From Selenomonas sp. oral taxon 126 (lineage in GTDB: Bacteria; Bacillota; Negativicutes; Selenomonadales; Selenomonadaceae), in the NCBI RefSeq assembly GCF_001683335.1, contig NZ_CP016201.1, positions 1,265,893-1,319,502 of the forward strand: a stretch of 53,610 bases of DNA. The letters run 5' to 3'. The position numbers and the translations under genes were made by a program. The notes beneath the pieces were generated by a model. That model was not told the DNA's origin. It ran no database searches and saw nothing but the letters and a program-made list of their open reading frames with translations. Positions 1-8,423 of the stretch are shown one piece after another. Position 1 is the first letter of the stretch. Every line of letters starts with the position of its first letter.

Positions 1-500
1 ACTCCCGTCTGCTGCTCAAAACAAGCGGATTTTGCAGACGCGGCATCGCCCGCGCGGCATGGGAGCGCCTCGGGCGGCTCGGCTTCGATCTGAACCGCGT
101 CATGCTCGAGGAGGCGACGCGGGACTATATGGAGCGGTATCTGGACGTGGATATTGCACTCGACACCTTCCCGTGGCCGGGCGGCGGTACGACCTGCGAC
201 GCACTCTACATGGGCGTGCCCGTCGTCTCCTACTATACGGAGCGGCACAGTACGCGCTTTACCTACAGTCTGCTCGCCAACATCGGACTCGGCGACCTTG
301 CCTCGGAGCGCATGGAGGACTATGTCGAGACGGCGGTGGCTCTTGCAGGTAATCCGGAACTTCTGGATGCGCTGCACAGGGAGCTGCGCGACCGCATGAA
401 GGCGTCGCCCGTCATGGATCAGGAGCGTTATATTCGTGAGATGGAGGAATGTTACCGTGCGATTTGGGCGCAGTGGGAGGCACACGCAGAAGACGTTTGA
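1..500 (+). CDS. SPINDLY/OGT-like glycosyltransferase (GT41), C-terminal part, 5' truncated
   Basis: The gene enters from the left edge; the reading frame is open from base 3 to the stop at 498-500, giving about 165 C-terminal residues. They carry the UDP-sugar binding signature of O-GlcNAc-transferase-like (family 41) enzymes: an LDVDIALDTFPW segment, then PGGGTTCDALYMGVPVV and SLLANIGLGDL. The next gene has the same blocks in the same order, so the two are tandem paralogues. GT41 proteins with TPR repeats transfer a sugar to Ser/Thr of proteins in the cytoplasm. Flagellin is a plausible acceptor because flagellar genes lie in this window, but that is inference. The N-terminal TPR part cannot be seen. 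Confidence 0.85.
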   Translation, partial: SRLLLKTSGFCRRGIARAAWERLGRLGFDLNRVMLEEATRDYMERYLDVDIALDTFPWPGGGTTCDALYMGVPVVSYYTERHSTRFTYSLLANIGLGDLASERMEDYVETAVALAGNPELLDALHRELRDRMKASPVMDQERYIREMEECYRAIWAQWEAHAEDV

Positions 501-1950
501 ACGCGCATTCAAAGGCGTGCAGAAGGCGCTTGCCGAGGGGCGCATGGAGCAGGCGCTTGCACGCTTGCAGGAGATGGAGCACGCCGATCTTTTCCCCGAG
601 GAGCGTCGCTATGAACTGCATGAATACATGGGACAGCTCCTCTACTGGCTTGCCGATCTGAAGGAGGCTCTGCCGCATCTCCGCCTTGCGTGGGAGCTGC
701 CGCGCGCGGATCATGCGGCGCGGATGGCGGCACTCAGCAACTACCTCATGTATCTCCACTACGTAGCGGATGTCACGGATGAGGAAATGCGCACAGCCCA
801 TGCGGCATATGCGGAGATGCTCGGCGATGTTCCGCAGTTCACGCATGAAAAGCGGCGGCGCGAGAAGCTGCGCATCGGCTATCTCTCGCCGAATATCACG
901 GATCACATCGTGCTGAACTTTGCCATTCAGCTCTTCTCTGCCTATGACCGCACACGTTTCGAGGTCTATCTCTACGACATTGGCTCTCTGCAGTGCGAGA
1001 CGACGGACTGGGTTGCGGGGATGGCGGACTCCTATGCCGATCTCTCGAACGAAACGGCGGATGCAGCAGCGCGGCGCATCTATGCGGACGGGATCGACAT
1101 CCTCTTCGATCTCGCGGGGCACTCGGCGGGCGGCAAGACGCTGCAGATCGCTGCGTATAAGCCCGCACCTGTGCAGCTCTCGGGCATTGGGTACTTCAAT
1201 ACGACGGGACTGCCTGCAATGGACTACTTCCTCGGCGACACAATCGTCGATCCGCCGGAGATGGACGCACTGTTCACGGAGCGGATTCTGCGGCTGCCGG
1301 AGACGCACCTGTGCTTTACGCCGTCGGAGCGGTTTCAGGCATACGAGCAGCTGCACCGCACGCCGCATACGCCGCCCGTATTTGGCAGCTTCAACAATTT
1401 TGCAAAAATCACGGACGAGATGCTCGCACTCTGGGGCGAGATCCTGCGCCGCGTGCCCGGGGCGCAGCTCCTGCTGAAGAATGTCCGGCCGGGCGCGGAG
1501 ATACTGGTGCGCATGGGGCAGCGCGCCGTGCGTGCGGGGATCGATCCCGCGCGGCTCACGCTGCGCCCCGGGTCAAAGGACTATCTGCGCGACTATCTGG
1601 ATGTGGACATCATCCTCGATACCTATCCCTATCAGGGCGGCGGTACGACCTGCGAGGCACTCTTCATGGGGCTGCCCGTTGTAACGCTTGCGGGCACGCG
1701 GCACGGGGCGCGCTTCGGCGCGAGTCTCCTCGCGAATGCGGGGCTGGGGGAACTGGTCGCGGATACGCCCGAGGCATATGTGGAGCGCGCTGCCGCCCTT
1801 GGGAGCGATACGGAACTCCTCGCGGCGCTGCACACGGCGATTCCGCGTATGATGCGCGCCTCGCCGCTGATGTCCGGCGGGAGATATGTCCGTGCCGTGG
1901 AGGCGGCATATGAGATGATATGGGAGCGATATCTCAATGAAGAAGCGTAA
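457..1950 (+). CDS. TPR/SPINDLY-type protein O-glycosyltransferase (GT41)
   Basis: About 497 residues. The frame opens at GTG 436, but GTG 457 is preferred because a GGAGG lies at 443-447, nine bases upstream; either start overlaps the end of the previous gene. Residues about 10-130 are helical and TPR-like. From about residue 140 the catalytic region begins (KLRIGYLSPNITDH), followed by a QLSGIGYFNTTG block, FGSFNNFAKI, and the donor-binding YQGGGTTCEALFMGLPVV motif near residue 395. These are hallmarks of SPINDLY/OGT enzymes. It is a paralogue of the truncated upstream gene and is translationally linked to the TPR gene downstream (14-bp overlap). Acceptor protein unknown. Confidence 0.85.
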   Translation: MRFGRSGRHTQKTFERAFKGVQKALAEGRMEQALARLQEMEHADLFPEERRYELHEYMGQLLYWLADLKEALPHLRLAWELPRADHAARMAALSNYLMYLHYVADVTDEEMRTAHAAYAEMLGDVPQFTHEKRRREKLRIGYLSPNITDHIVLNFAIQLFSAYDRTRFEVYLYDIGSLQCETTDWVAGMADSYADLSNETADAAARRIYADGIDILFDLAGHSAGGKTLQIAAYKPAPVQLSGIGYFNTTGLPAMDYFLGDTIVDPPEMDALFTERILRLPETHLCFTPSERFQAYEQLHRTPHTPPVFGSFNNFAKITDEMLALWGEILRRVPGAQLLLKNVRPGAEILVRMGQRAVRAGIDPARLTLRPGSKDYLRDYLDVDIILDTYPYQGGGTTCEALFMGLPVVTLAGTRHGARFGASLLANAGLGELVADTPEAYVERAAALGSDTELLAALHTAIPRMMRASPLMSGGRYVRAVEAAYEMIWERYLNEEA

Positions 1951-2845
1951 GAAGAACCGCGCGGAGCGCGCGCGCAAAAAGCGTGCACGGCGGGAAGAAA
2001 AACGAAATGCGAAAGGGACGATGACAATGGCAGAGAAGAAGATGGCGACGGTGGAGCAGATTCGTGCACATATGGAGAAAAAGGCGTATGCGGAGGTCAT
2101 CAACACCTTTGCGGATATGCTCGAGCAGGGACATGCACCCGAGGAGTGCTTCGGGGATGTCGCGCGCGCCTATTTTGAGCTGGGCGACTATACGCGCGCG
2201 GCAAGCTGGGTGACGAATACACTCTCGCGGGATGCATCGAATGTGGATGTGCGCATCCTGCTCGCACGCATCTGCCAGCGCGAGAAGCGTCCCGACGACG
2301 CGCTGAAGCTCTTCGAGAATATCCTCAGCGTCCACAAGCGTTCTCTCTCCTATGAGCAGCGCACAGAGATCGGGCGGCTTGCGGGACTGGATGCGCGCCT
2401 GAATCCCGCGCGCACACGGACAGAGTATCCGCAGCTCGCGGCGCTCCTCGGACTCGCAGCACCCACAGAGGCAGCTGCACCCGCAGCCGCTGCTCCCGCT
2501 GCGCCCGCTGTAGTGTCTGCCGTGCCGACACCTGCCCCCGTACAGGCGACTTCCTCCCCTGCTGCCGCCGAGCAGCAGGCGGCGGCAATCCTCGCGCAGG
2601 AGATCCGTCCCGTGGAGAAGGTGGAGACACTGAACGCCTTTGCGGGTGCGGCGTATGCCTCCAATGACTACAGCGGCGCAAAGACGCTCCTCATGGCGGC
2701 ACTGCGCCTCGACCCCGGCTGTGATGCGACGCTCCGCAACATGGCGCTCCTCCTGCATGAGATGGGGGAGCGGGACAAGGCTCTGCAGGTGGCGGCAAAG
2801 ATGCGGATGGCGGACTTCATGCTGCTGCGCGAGCTGAAGCGATGA
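1937..2845 (+). CDS. TPR-repeat protein of the glycosylation cluster
   Basis: 302 residues, starting at an ATG that overlaps the end of the upstream glycosyltransferase by 14 bp, with a GGGAG just before it. The N-terminus (first 30 residues) is extremely Lys/Arg-rich. Helical repeats at about 38-160 resemble TPR units (YFELGDYTRAASWV, ICQREKRPDDALKLF). An Ala/Pro-rich linker covers about 180-220, and another TPR-like pair lies at about 235-300 (YASNDYSGAKTLLMAALRLDP). There is no catalytic motif or signal peptide, so it is probably a cytoplasmic scaffold or substrate-recognition partner of the neighbouring glycosyltransferases. Its stop overlaps the next start (ATGA), indicating translational coupling. 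No family name can be given with confidence. Confidence 0.7.
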   Translation: MKKRKKNRAERARKKRARREEKRNAKGTMTMAEKKMATVEQIRAHMEKKAYAEVINTFADMLEQGHAPEECFGDVARAYFELGDYTRAASWVTNTLSRDASNVDVRILLARICQREKRPDDALKLFENILSVHKRSLSYEQRTEIGRLAGLDARLNPARTRTEYPQLAALLGLAAPTEAAAPAAAAPAAPAVVSAVPTPAPVQATSSPAAAEQQAAAILAQEIRPVEKVETLNAFAGAAYASNDYSGAKTLLMAALRLDPGCDATLRNMALLLHEMGERDKALQVAAKMRMADFMLLRELKR

Positions 2846-4530
2846 AGAGCCTCAGCATCATCCTCGCGGTCACGGAGGAGGCGGACTACCTGCGCGAGAC
2901 GGCAGAGGCGGCGCGCTCTGCCTGCGTGGACTGCGGCGCGGAGGCAGAACTGCTTGTCGTGACGCCGACACCGTATCTTCAAAGGGCGGAGGAGGCGCTG
3001 CGGCATATCGACGACATTCAGATCTGTCCTGTTGAGACCAATAGCCTTGCTCTGCTCAACAATTATGGGCGTGCATTTGCCTCCGGCAGCTGCCTCCTCT
3101 TCGTGCGCGAGGGCGTTCTGCTCGATGCCGCAGGGCTGCGTGCGCTGCTGGATGCCCTCGCGCAGAGTGCGGAGATCGGCGCTGTTGGACCATTCTCCGA
3201 CCGTACCGTTTATGAGTGGCAGTACCTGAATGCCGCGCAGATCGAGGCGGAGGGAGGGCTACCGTCCACGGAGCTGCAGCACTCCTCGCCGGAGGCGCAG
3301 GACAGTCTTTTCCTGGAGAACTTTGCCCTTCTTATGCGGCGTGATACGTTCGATCAGGTCGGTGGATTCTGTGCAGACTTCCCCGCATGCGGCGGGGAGG
3401 ATATGGATCTCTCGTTTCGTCTGAAGCGTATGGGATACAGACTCCTGCGCGTTCCCGTGTACCTGCCGCATATGGGGGCGGGCGTTTATCCTATCCGCGA
3501 CATGACGCGTTCTAGGGCACGTCCCGTTCTGCTGCAGCGTTGGGGGCTGGATATCGGACTGCCGGAGTCCCTTTGGCAAAAAGCGCTGATGGCGATCGAC
3601 TGGCAGCAGAATCCCGAGATGATTCATGCGACCTGCCGCAGTGTTCTGCTGCGTGCGCCGCTCGTCAGTATCTTTATCATGACCTATAACCGTCCGGAAT
3701 ATTTTCGGGAGGCTCTTGAAAGTGCGCTCGCACAGACCTATCCCAATATTGAGATCATTGTTGGCGATTTTGGGACAGATGACCGCACGGAGCAGCTGGT
3801 GCAGGACTATCTCGCGGATCCGCGCATACGCTATGTGCGAGGACCCGTGTCGCCGAAGGAAGAGCACCATGAGATGTTTCACCCGCTTGCCCAAGGCGAA
3901 TACATCCAGTGGCTGATGGATGACGACATGCTGCTGCCGGACAAGCTGACGCTGATGTTGGATGCTTTTCTGCGGAATCCCAATGTGAGGCTTGTCACAT
4001 CGCAGCGCGGTGTGATTGATGCAGAGGGGAAATTTACAGGGCTTTGGCCTGTGCTTGTGCCGGTGCACGGAGCATACGGAATTGTGTCCGGCAGGGAGAC
4101 AGGAAGACTGCTGCTCACCGAGTGTACGAATTTTATCGGGGAGCCGTCCATTGTGCTCTACAGACATGAGAGCGATGCTGCGCCGCTTGTGGAGCAGGTC
4201 GTTGCACGTGGGTATCAAGTGATTACAGATGTCGCTATGTGGCTGCATTTTCTTGCACAGGGGGACTGCGTGGTATTCACACCTGCGCTCGGACTGTATC
4301 GTCAGCATGGAGGGCAGGAGGGGCAGCAGACATCGACCGGTATTCGCAGCCTTGTTGAGTGGAGACAGGTGCTGGACGAATATCGGAGCGAATTTCTCAC
4401 GGATGCGGATTACCGTGAGGGACTGGACGTGGTCAGGAAGGCATGCGTACGATTCGAGCCGCTTTCACATCAGGTTGCGCCCGAGCTGCGTCGTGCATAT
4501 GAGGAAGTCTGTCAATCGTTAATGAAATGA
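2842..4530 (+). CDS. Two-module family 2 glycosyltransferase
   Basis: 562 residues with two GT-A (GT2) modules. Module 1 spans about 1-240; its usual acidic nucleotide-sugar motif is replaced by LLFVREGVLL, although the acceptor-side block GGEDMDLSFRLKRMGY is kept. Module 2 starts near residue 272 (LVSIFIMTYNRPEYFREALESA), has the intact metal-binding MDDDMLLPDKL near residue 357, and is therefore the likely active half. The start is coupled to the preceding gene (ATGA). It probably adds or extends a glycan in the same pathway as the GT41 enzymes. Donor and acceptor cannot be read from the sequence. Confidence 0.8.
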   Translation: MKSLSIILAVTEEADYLRETAEAARSACVDCGAEAELLVVTPTPYLQRAEEALRHIDDIQICPVETNSLALLNNYGRAFASGSCLLFVREGVLLDAAGLRALLDALAQSAEIGAVGPFSDRTVYEWQYLNAAQIEAEGGLPSTELQHSSPEAQDSLFLENFALLMRRDTFDQVGGFCADFPACGGEDMDLSFRLKRMGYRLLRVPVYLPHMGAGVYPIRDMTRSRARPVLLQRWGLDIGLPESLWQKALMAIDWQQNPEMIHATCRSVLLRAPLVSIFIMTYNRPEYFREALESALAQTYPNIEIIVGDFGTDDRTEQLVQDYLADPRIRYVRGPVSPKEEHHEMFHPLAQGEYIQWLMDDDMLLPDKLTLMLDAFLRNPNVRLVTSQRGVIDAEGKFTGLWPVLVPVHGAYGIVSGRETGRLLLTECTNFIGEPSIVLYRHESDAAPLVEQVVARGYQVITDVAMWLHFLAQGDCVVFTPALGLYRQHGGQEGQQTSTGIRSLVEWRQVLDEYRSEFLTDADYREGLDVVRKACVRFEPLSHQVAPELRRAYEEVCQSLMK

Positions 4531-4542
4531 GGAGCAGTGTGG

Positions 4543-7248
4543 ATGCGGCAGGTTCTTTCGATCATCGTTGCAGGCACGGAGAATGTTACATATCTGCGTG
4601 AGACGGCGGAGGCGGCAACCCGTGCTGCCTCCGTCCTTCGCGTGGAGGTGGAACTGATCGTTGCCGTGCAGTCGTCACATGAGGAGGTGGCGCGGCATGC
4701 GCTTGCCGGACTGCCGTGCCGGCTGCTTTCATGCGCTGCAGAGCATGTGGCGGCGTGGAACAATGCGGGGGCAGCCGCAGCGTCGGGAGAAATGCTCTTC
4801 TTTTTGCAGGAGGGAATCATCCTCACGGCGGATGGTCTGAAAGTGCTGCTGGAAAATCTCCTGCTCGATGCGGAGATCGCCGCCGTCGGACCCTTTTCCA
4901 ACCGCACACTGTATGCGTGGCAGTACATGAATGCCGAGGCGATGGCTGCGAAGGGGGAGGAGAGTGCTGCATGGGTACGGCAGCATCTGACGGGGGCGGC
5001 GGAGAGCCTCTTCCTTGAGGATTTTGCCCTGCTCATGCGCCGCAGCGCCTTCGACCGGGTGGGCGGCTTCGATGAGGATTTCACGGGCGGCGGCGCGGAT
5101 CTCGACCTCTCGTTTCGCCTCAAATACGAGGGCTTTCACATTCTGCGCGCACCCGCATATCTCGCGCACAGGGGGGCAGAGGTCTGCGAGCTCTATGATC
5201 TGCGGCGCCCTGCGGCGCGTCCGCTCCTCGCGGAGCGCTGGGGGCTGGACATCGGTGTGCCGGAGACAATCTGGCAGGATGCGCTCGGCAATATTTCGTG
5301 GGCACACGATCTGCCGCTCATCCGTGCAACGGGACACACGGTGCTTCTGTCTGCCCCGTTGGTGAGTATCCTCGTCCCCGTGAGCGGCAGTTCGGCGTAT
5401 CTTGTGGAGACGCTCGAAAGCGCACGCGCACAGACCTATCCGAACATCGAGATCGTGATTGCGTGTGATGATCGGACGCGGGCGCAGGTGACGCCGTATC
5501 TGGGCGATCTGCGCGTGCGCTGTGTGCGCTGCACGGGGGAGCGCGATCCCTCGCTGCGCACCTGTCTGCATTTCGCGCAGGGCGCATATGTCCAGTACTG
5601 CGCGGTTGGCGATGTACTCCTGCCGGATCGACTGACGCAGATGATGGATGTCTTCTTCTCCCGTCCGAAGACGGCGTTTGTGACGGCAATGCGCGGTGTG
5701 CTCAATGAGACGGGGGCGTTTGCAGGGATGTCGGAGGAGGTCGCGCCTCTCGAGGGCTTCTGGGGGACGCTGGACGGGCGTGCGGTCGGGCGGGAGCTGC
5801 TGCTCCGGCAGATCAATCCGCTCGGAACGCTCGCGTGCGCCCTCCTCCGCCGCTCTGATCTCGCAGCGTGGCTGGATGAGCGCCGCGATGAAGAGTGGGT
5901 TGATGCACAGCTCTGGCTGCGGCTGCTCGCAGGCAGCGATGTCACCATTATCAGTCGTCCGATGGGGCTTACACACGCATCGACGGCAGATGCAGAGCGT
6001 TGTGTGCGTACAGCGCTCTCGTGGCGGCGCGAGATTGAGGAGCATTGGCAGCGGCGTGTATTTTTGACGAATGAGGAGGACTACCGCGCGGCGCGTGCAT
6101 CCCTTCAAGATATGTGCAATGCGCAGATTGCGCCGCTCCTGCCCGCTGTATCTCCCGCGCTGCGCATGGAGTACGAGACGGGGCATCGTGCGCTGCACGT
6201 CGTCCTGCTGAACCGCGTCGAGGAGTGCGCGCCGATTCGTCTGGATGCGCCGCTTGCGCGCCTTGCTGCGCGTGGGCAGGTCACGCTGAGCGGTGCCCTG
6301 CACGGCGGAGATCCGTCAATAGAACTGTATAGTCTTGGGGAGCTGTACGATAGTTTTATCTTGCTTGAACGGTGCAACCTCAAATGTGAATTCTCTGTGA
6401 ATGCCCTCTTGCAGAGGTACGGCACAGCGGGGAATATCTTCGTGCAGGAGATGGACGATCATCCGATGATCTCTGAGAATGCGGCAGAGACGGACTATTT
6501 CCTCTTTCGTGCAGTCTCCGCCGTGCAGACATCGACGCCGTATCTTGCCGATCTTCTGCGGCAGTTCAATCCCCACATCTACCTCTTTGAGAACCAGCTC
6601 ACGGAACTGCCGGAGGCGCGCACCTACGATGTGGAGCGCGCGCGTGTCACGGTCTTCTTCGGCGCACTCAACCGCCGTGCGGACTGGGAGCCGCTGATGC
6701 CGGCGCTCAACGCGGCGATCCGCCGTCATGGCGATCGGCTCTATTTTCGCGTCGTCTCGGATCGGGAGTTCTTCGATGCGCTGCAAACGAATGCAAAGGA
6801 GTTCGCGGGCGGTGAACGGGACGGCGACATCTTTGCCCCGTATGAGCAGTATACAGCGGCGCTGCACGCCTCGGACATCGCACTCCTGCCGCTCAGGGAT
6901 ACGGAGTTCAACCGCGCCAAGTCCGATCTGAAATTCATCGAGGCGGCGGGGCACGGTGCCGTCGCGCTTGCCTCCCCGACGGTCTATGCGGCGACTGTGC
7001 GCGATGGGGAGACGGGGCTGATCTACCACAGCCCCGAGGAGTTCGCCGAGAAGCTCGACCTCCTCATTGCGCGCGCCGATCTCAGGCGGACGCTCGCGGA
7101 GAACGCCTATCGCTATGTTGCAGCGCACCGTCTGCTCGATCAGCATCTGGGCGACTACATCGCCGCCTATCGGGAGATGTTTGCACGGCGTGAGGAGTTT
7201 GAACGAGAGCGCCGCGCGCGCGTTGAAAAATTTTTCCCGCAGCTGTGA
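4543..7248 (+). CDS. Three-module glycosyltransferase (GT2-GT2-GT-B)
   Basis: 901 residues from ATG 4543, chosen over GTG 4537 because GGAG at 4531-4534 is eight bases upstream. Residues about 1-240 and 270-500 are GT2-like and align with the preceding protein. Both lack a clear DxD: module 1 has LQEGIIL and module 2 has AVGDVLLPD where the paralogue has MDDDMLLPD. Residues about 610-890 form a GT-B (group 1) domain with the sugar-nucleotide signature KFIEAAGHGAVALASPT followed by RDGETGLIY. The C-terminal module is therefore the probable catalytic centre, and the front modules may be structural or acceptor-binding. Last gene of the cluster; only 31 bp separate it from the next promoter. Confidence 0.8.
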   Translation: MRQVLSIIVAGTENVTYLRETAEAATRAASVLRVEVELIVAVQSSHEEVARHALAGLPCRLLSCAAEHVAAWNNAGAAAASGEMLFFLQEGIILTADGLKVLLENLLLDAEIAAVGPFSNRTLYAWQYMNAEAMAAKGEESAAWVRQHLTGAAESLFLEDFALLMRRSAFDRVGGFDEDFTGGGADLDLSFRLKYEGFHILRAPAYLAHRGAEVCELYDLRRPAARPLLAERWGLDIGVPETIWQDALGNISWAHDLPLIRATGHTVLLSAPLVSILVPVSGSSAYLVETLESARAQTYPNIEIVIACDDRTRAQVTPYLGDLRVRCVRCTGERDPSLRTCLHFAQGAYVQYCAVGDVLLPDRLTQMMDVFFSRPKTAFVTAMRGVLNETGAFAGMSEEVAPLEGFWGTLDGRAVGRELLLRQINPLGTLACALLRRSDLAAWLDERRDEEWVDAQLWLRLLAGSDVTIISRPMGLTHASTADAERCVRTALSWRREIEEHWQRRVFLTNEEDYRAARASLQDMCNAQIAPLLPAVSPALRMEYETGHRALHVVLLNRVEECAPIRLDAPLARLAARGQVTLSGALHGGDPSIELYSLGELYDSFILLERCNLKCEFSVNALLQRYGTAGNIFVQEMDDHPMISENAAETDYFLFRAVSAVQTSTPYLADLLRQFNPHIYLFENQLTELPEARTYDVERARVTVFFGALNRRADWEPLMPALNAAIRRHGDRLYFRVVSDREFFDALQTNAKEFAGGERDGDIFAPYEQYTAALHASDIALLPLRDTEFNRAKSDLKFIEAAGHGAVALASPTVYAATVRDGETGLIYHSPEEFAEKLDLLIARADLRRTLAENAYRYVAAHRLLDQHLGDYIAAYREMFARREEFERERRARVEKFFPQL

Positions 7249-7279
7249 ATAGTTTTTCTCACCGTTTCATGTTATCCCA

Positions 7280-7308
7280 TTGACAGTAATACACACGGCT
7301 CTTATAAT
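7280..7308 (+). promoter_or_regulatory. Sigma-70-type promoter of the cold-shock gene
   Basis: A full consensus promoter: TTGACA at 7280-7285, a 17-bp spacer and TATAAT at 7303-7308. Transcription would start near 7315, leaving about 70 bases of untranslated leader before the csp start codon. Confidence 0.85.
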
Positions 7309-7333
7309 AAGAAGAAGCATACGTGCGAGACTG

Positions 7334-7362
7334 GAGAAATCCTGCTTGCAAGCGGGTTTCTC
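7334..7362 (+). promoter_or_regulatory. Hairpin in the csp 5' leader
   Basis: GAGAAATCC at 7334-7342 pairs with GGGTTTCTC at 7354-7362 (one T-G wobble), with a bulged T and an inner GCTT/AAGC stem. It is not followed by a U-run, so it is not a terminator. It lies just upstream of the AAAGGAGAG ribosome site, a position where cold-shock mRNAs often carry temperature-sensitive structure. That role is inferred. Confidence 0.5.
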
Positions 7363-7384
7363 TATCAGTGAAAGGAGAGCCGAT

Positions 7385-7585
7385 ATGACGGGCAAGGTGA
7401 AATGGTTCAGCGCGGACAAGGGATATGGATTTATCTCCCGCGAGGACGGCGACGATGTGTTCGTACACTTTTCCTCGATCCAGGGCGAGGGCTATAAGAC
7501 GCTCAGCGAAGGACAGGAAGTCGAGTTCGAGATCGTCGAAGGTGCGCGCGGTCCCCAGGCGGACAACGTCGTCAAAAAGGAATAA
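7385..7585 (+). CDS. csp: Cold-shock protein, CspA family
   Basis: 66 residues, the normal length of a single cold-shock domain. The start at ATG 7385 follows AAAGGAGAG at a good distance, and the typical [17 protein letters not shown] opening is seen. RNP1-like (KGYGFI) and RNP2-like (DVFVHFSSI) nucleic-acid binding motifs are intact. Such proteins bind single-stranded RNA and DNA in the cytoplasm and melt mRNA structure during cold or growth transitions. It is a single-gene unit with its own consensus promoter, a structured leader and a strong terminator. Which Csp paralogue of the genome this is cannot be told from one copy. Confidence 0.97.
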   Translation: MTGKVKWFSADKGYGFISREDGDDVFVHFSSIQGEGYKTLSEGQEVEFEIVEGARGPQADNVVKKE

Positions 7586-7598
7586 AAACAAAGGTTTG

Positions 7599-7628
7599 AA
7601 AAGCCCGGCTTACACAGCGGGCTTTTTC
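7599..7628 (+). terminator. Rho-independent terminator of csp
   Basis: AAGCCCG at 7601-7607 pairs with CGGGCTT at 7618-7624 across a 10-base loop and runs into TTTTT. Confidence 0.85.
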
Positions 7629-7727
7629 ATTTGCACAAAACAGGCGAATCAAAAAATCAGAATTTAGGGAAAGTACAATTCTTTTGCAGGTTTTTCTTTC
7701 TTCATGTCGAAATACATAGGTATAAGG

Positions 7728-7751
7728 GGGAGCGGTGAGAAGAGCGCTCCC
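7728..7751 (+). promoter_or_regulatory. Hairpin in the hpf leader
   Basis: GGGAGCG at 7728-7734 is perfectly complementary to CGCTCCC at 7745-7751 (10-base loop). It ends nine bases before the AAGGGG ribosome site of hpf and has no U-run, so it could affect translation or mRNA stability. No clear promoter was recognised between it and the csp terminator. Confidence 0.4.
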
Positions 7752-7775
7752 GTGGATAGAAAGGGGCTGTGTTTC

Positions 7776-8321
7776 ATGGCTGCATTCACGATTCGGGGAA
7801 AGAATGTCGAGGTTACACCGGCACTGCGGGACTATGTGGAGAAGCGGGTCGGCAAGATCACGAAGTACTTCGAGAATGTCGGCGAGATCTCGGTGCTGCT
7901 CTCCGTGGAGGGCAAGCATCACAAGGTAGAGGTTACGGCTCCCATCGTGCGCGGCGTGCTGCTGCGCGGTGAGGAGCGTTCGGAGGATATGTACAGCTCC
8001 ATTGATCTCGTCATCGAGAAGCTGGAGCGCCAGATTCGCAAGCAGAAGACGAAGCTCGAGCGCCGTTTCCGTCACGGCGGGTTCAAGGCAGAGGCGGTCG
8101 AGACCTTCGTCCAGCCCGTACCGGAGGAGGACGATGTATTCCCGGTCGTCAAGACGAAACGCTTTGCCCTGCAGCCAATGGATGTGCAGGAGGCGATTAT
8201 GCAGATGAATCTGCTGAACCACCACTTCTTCGTATTCCGCAACGCGGAGACGGAGGAGGTCAATGTGGTTTACAGCCGCAATGATGGAAAGTACGCCCTG
8301 ATCGAGGTCGAAGAGGGCTGA
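7776..8321 (+). CDS. hpf: Ribosome hibernation promoting factor, long form
   Basis: 181 residues from ATG 7776 (AAGGGG about ten bases upstream; the open frame reaches further but lacks a better site). Residues 1-100 form the S30AE fold (MAAFTIRGKNVEVTPALRDYVEKR), with a basic helix (RQIRKQKTKLERRFR) that binds 16S rRNA at the decoding centre. After an acidic linker, residues about 125-181 form the C-terminal dimerisation domain of long HPF (KTKRFALQPMDVQEAI, NHHFFVFRN). This form joins two 70S ribosomes into inactive 100S particles in stationary phase or stress. Single-gene unit closed by a strong terminator. Confidence 0.96.
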   Translation: MAAFTIRGKNVEVTPALRDYVEKRVGKITKYFENVGEISVLLSVEGKHHKVEVTAPIVRGVLLRGEERSEDMYSSIDLVIEKLERQIRKQKTKLERRFRHGGFKAEAVETFVQPVPEEDDVFPVVKTKRFALQPMDVQEAIMQMNLLNHHFFVFRNAETEEVNVVYSRNDGKYALIEVEEG

Positions 8322-8335
8322 TTGGAGAGAATGGG

Positions 8336-8372
8336 GGACGGTTGCGCCGCGGAGCGCAGCCGTCCTCTTTTT
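8336..8372 (+). terminator. Rho-independent terminator of hpf
   Basis: GGACGGTTGCGC at 8336-8347 pairs with GCGCAGCCGTCC at 8354-8365 (one G-T wobble) and is followed by TCTTTTT. Confidence 0.85.
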
Positions 8373-8423
8373 CCTGATTTTATGATATGATAAGAAACGT
8401 ATTTCTTGAAATGGGGACTTTTT

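Noticed and set aside
8376-8423. Fur-like box upstream of the PepSY gene (TATGATATGATAAG)
   Set aside because: Only a short, weak similarity to the Fur consensus; not enough to claim iron regulation.
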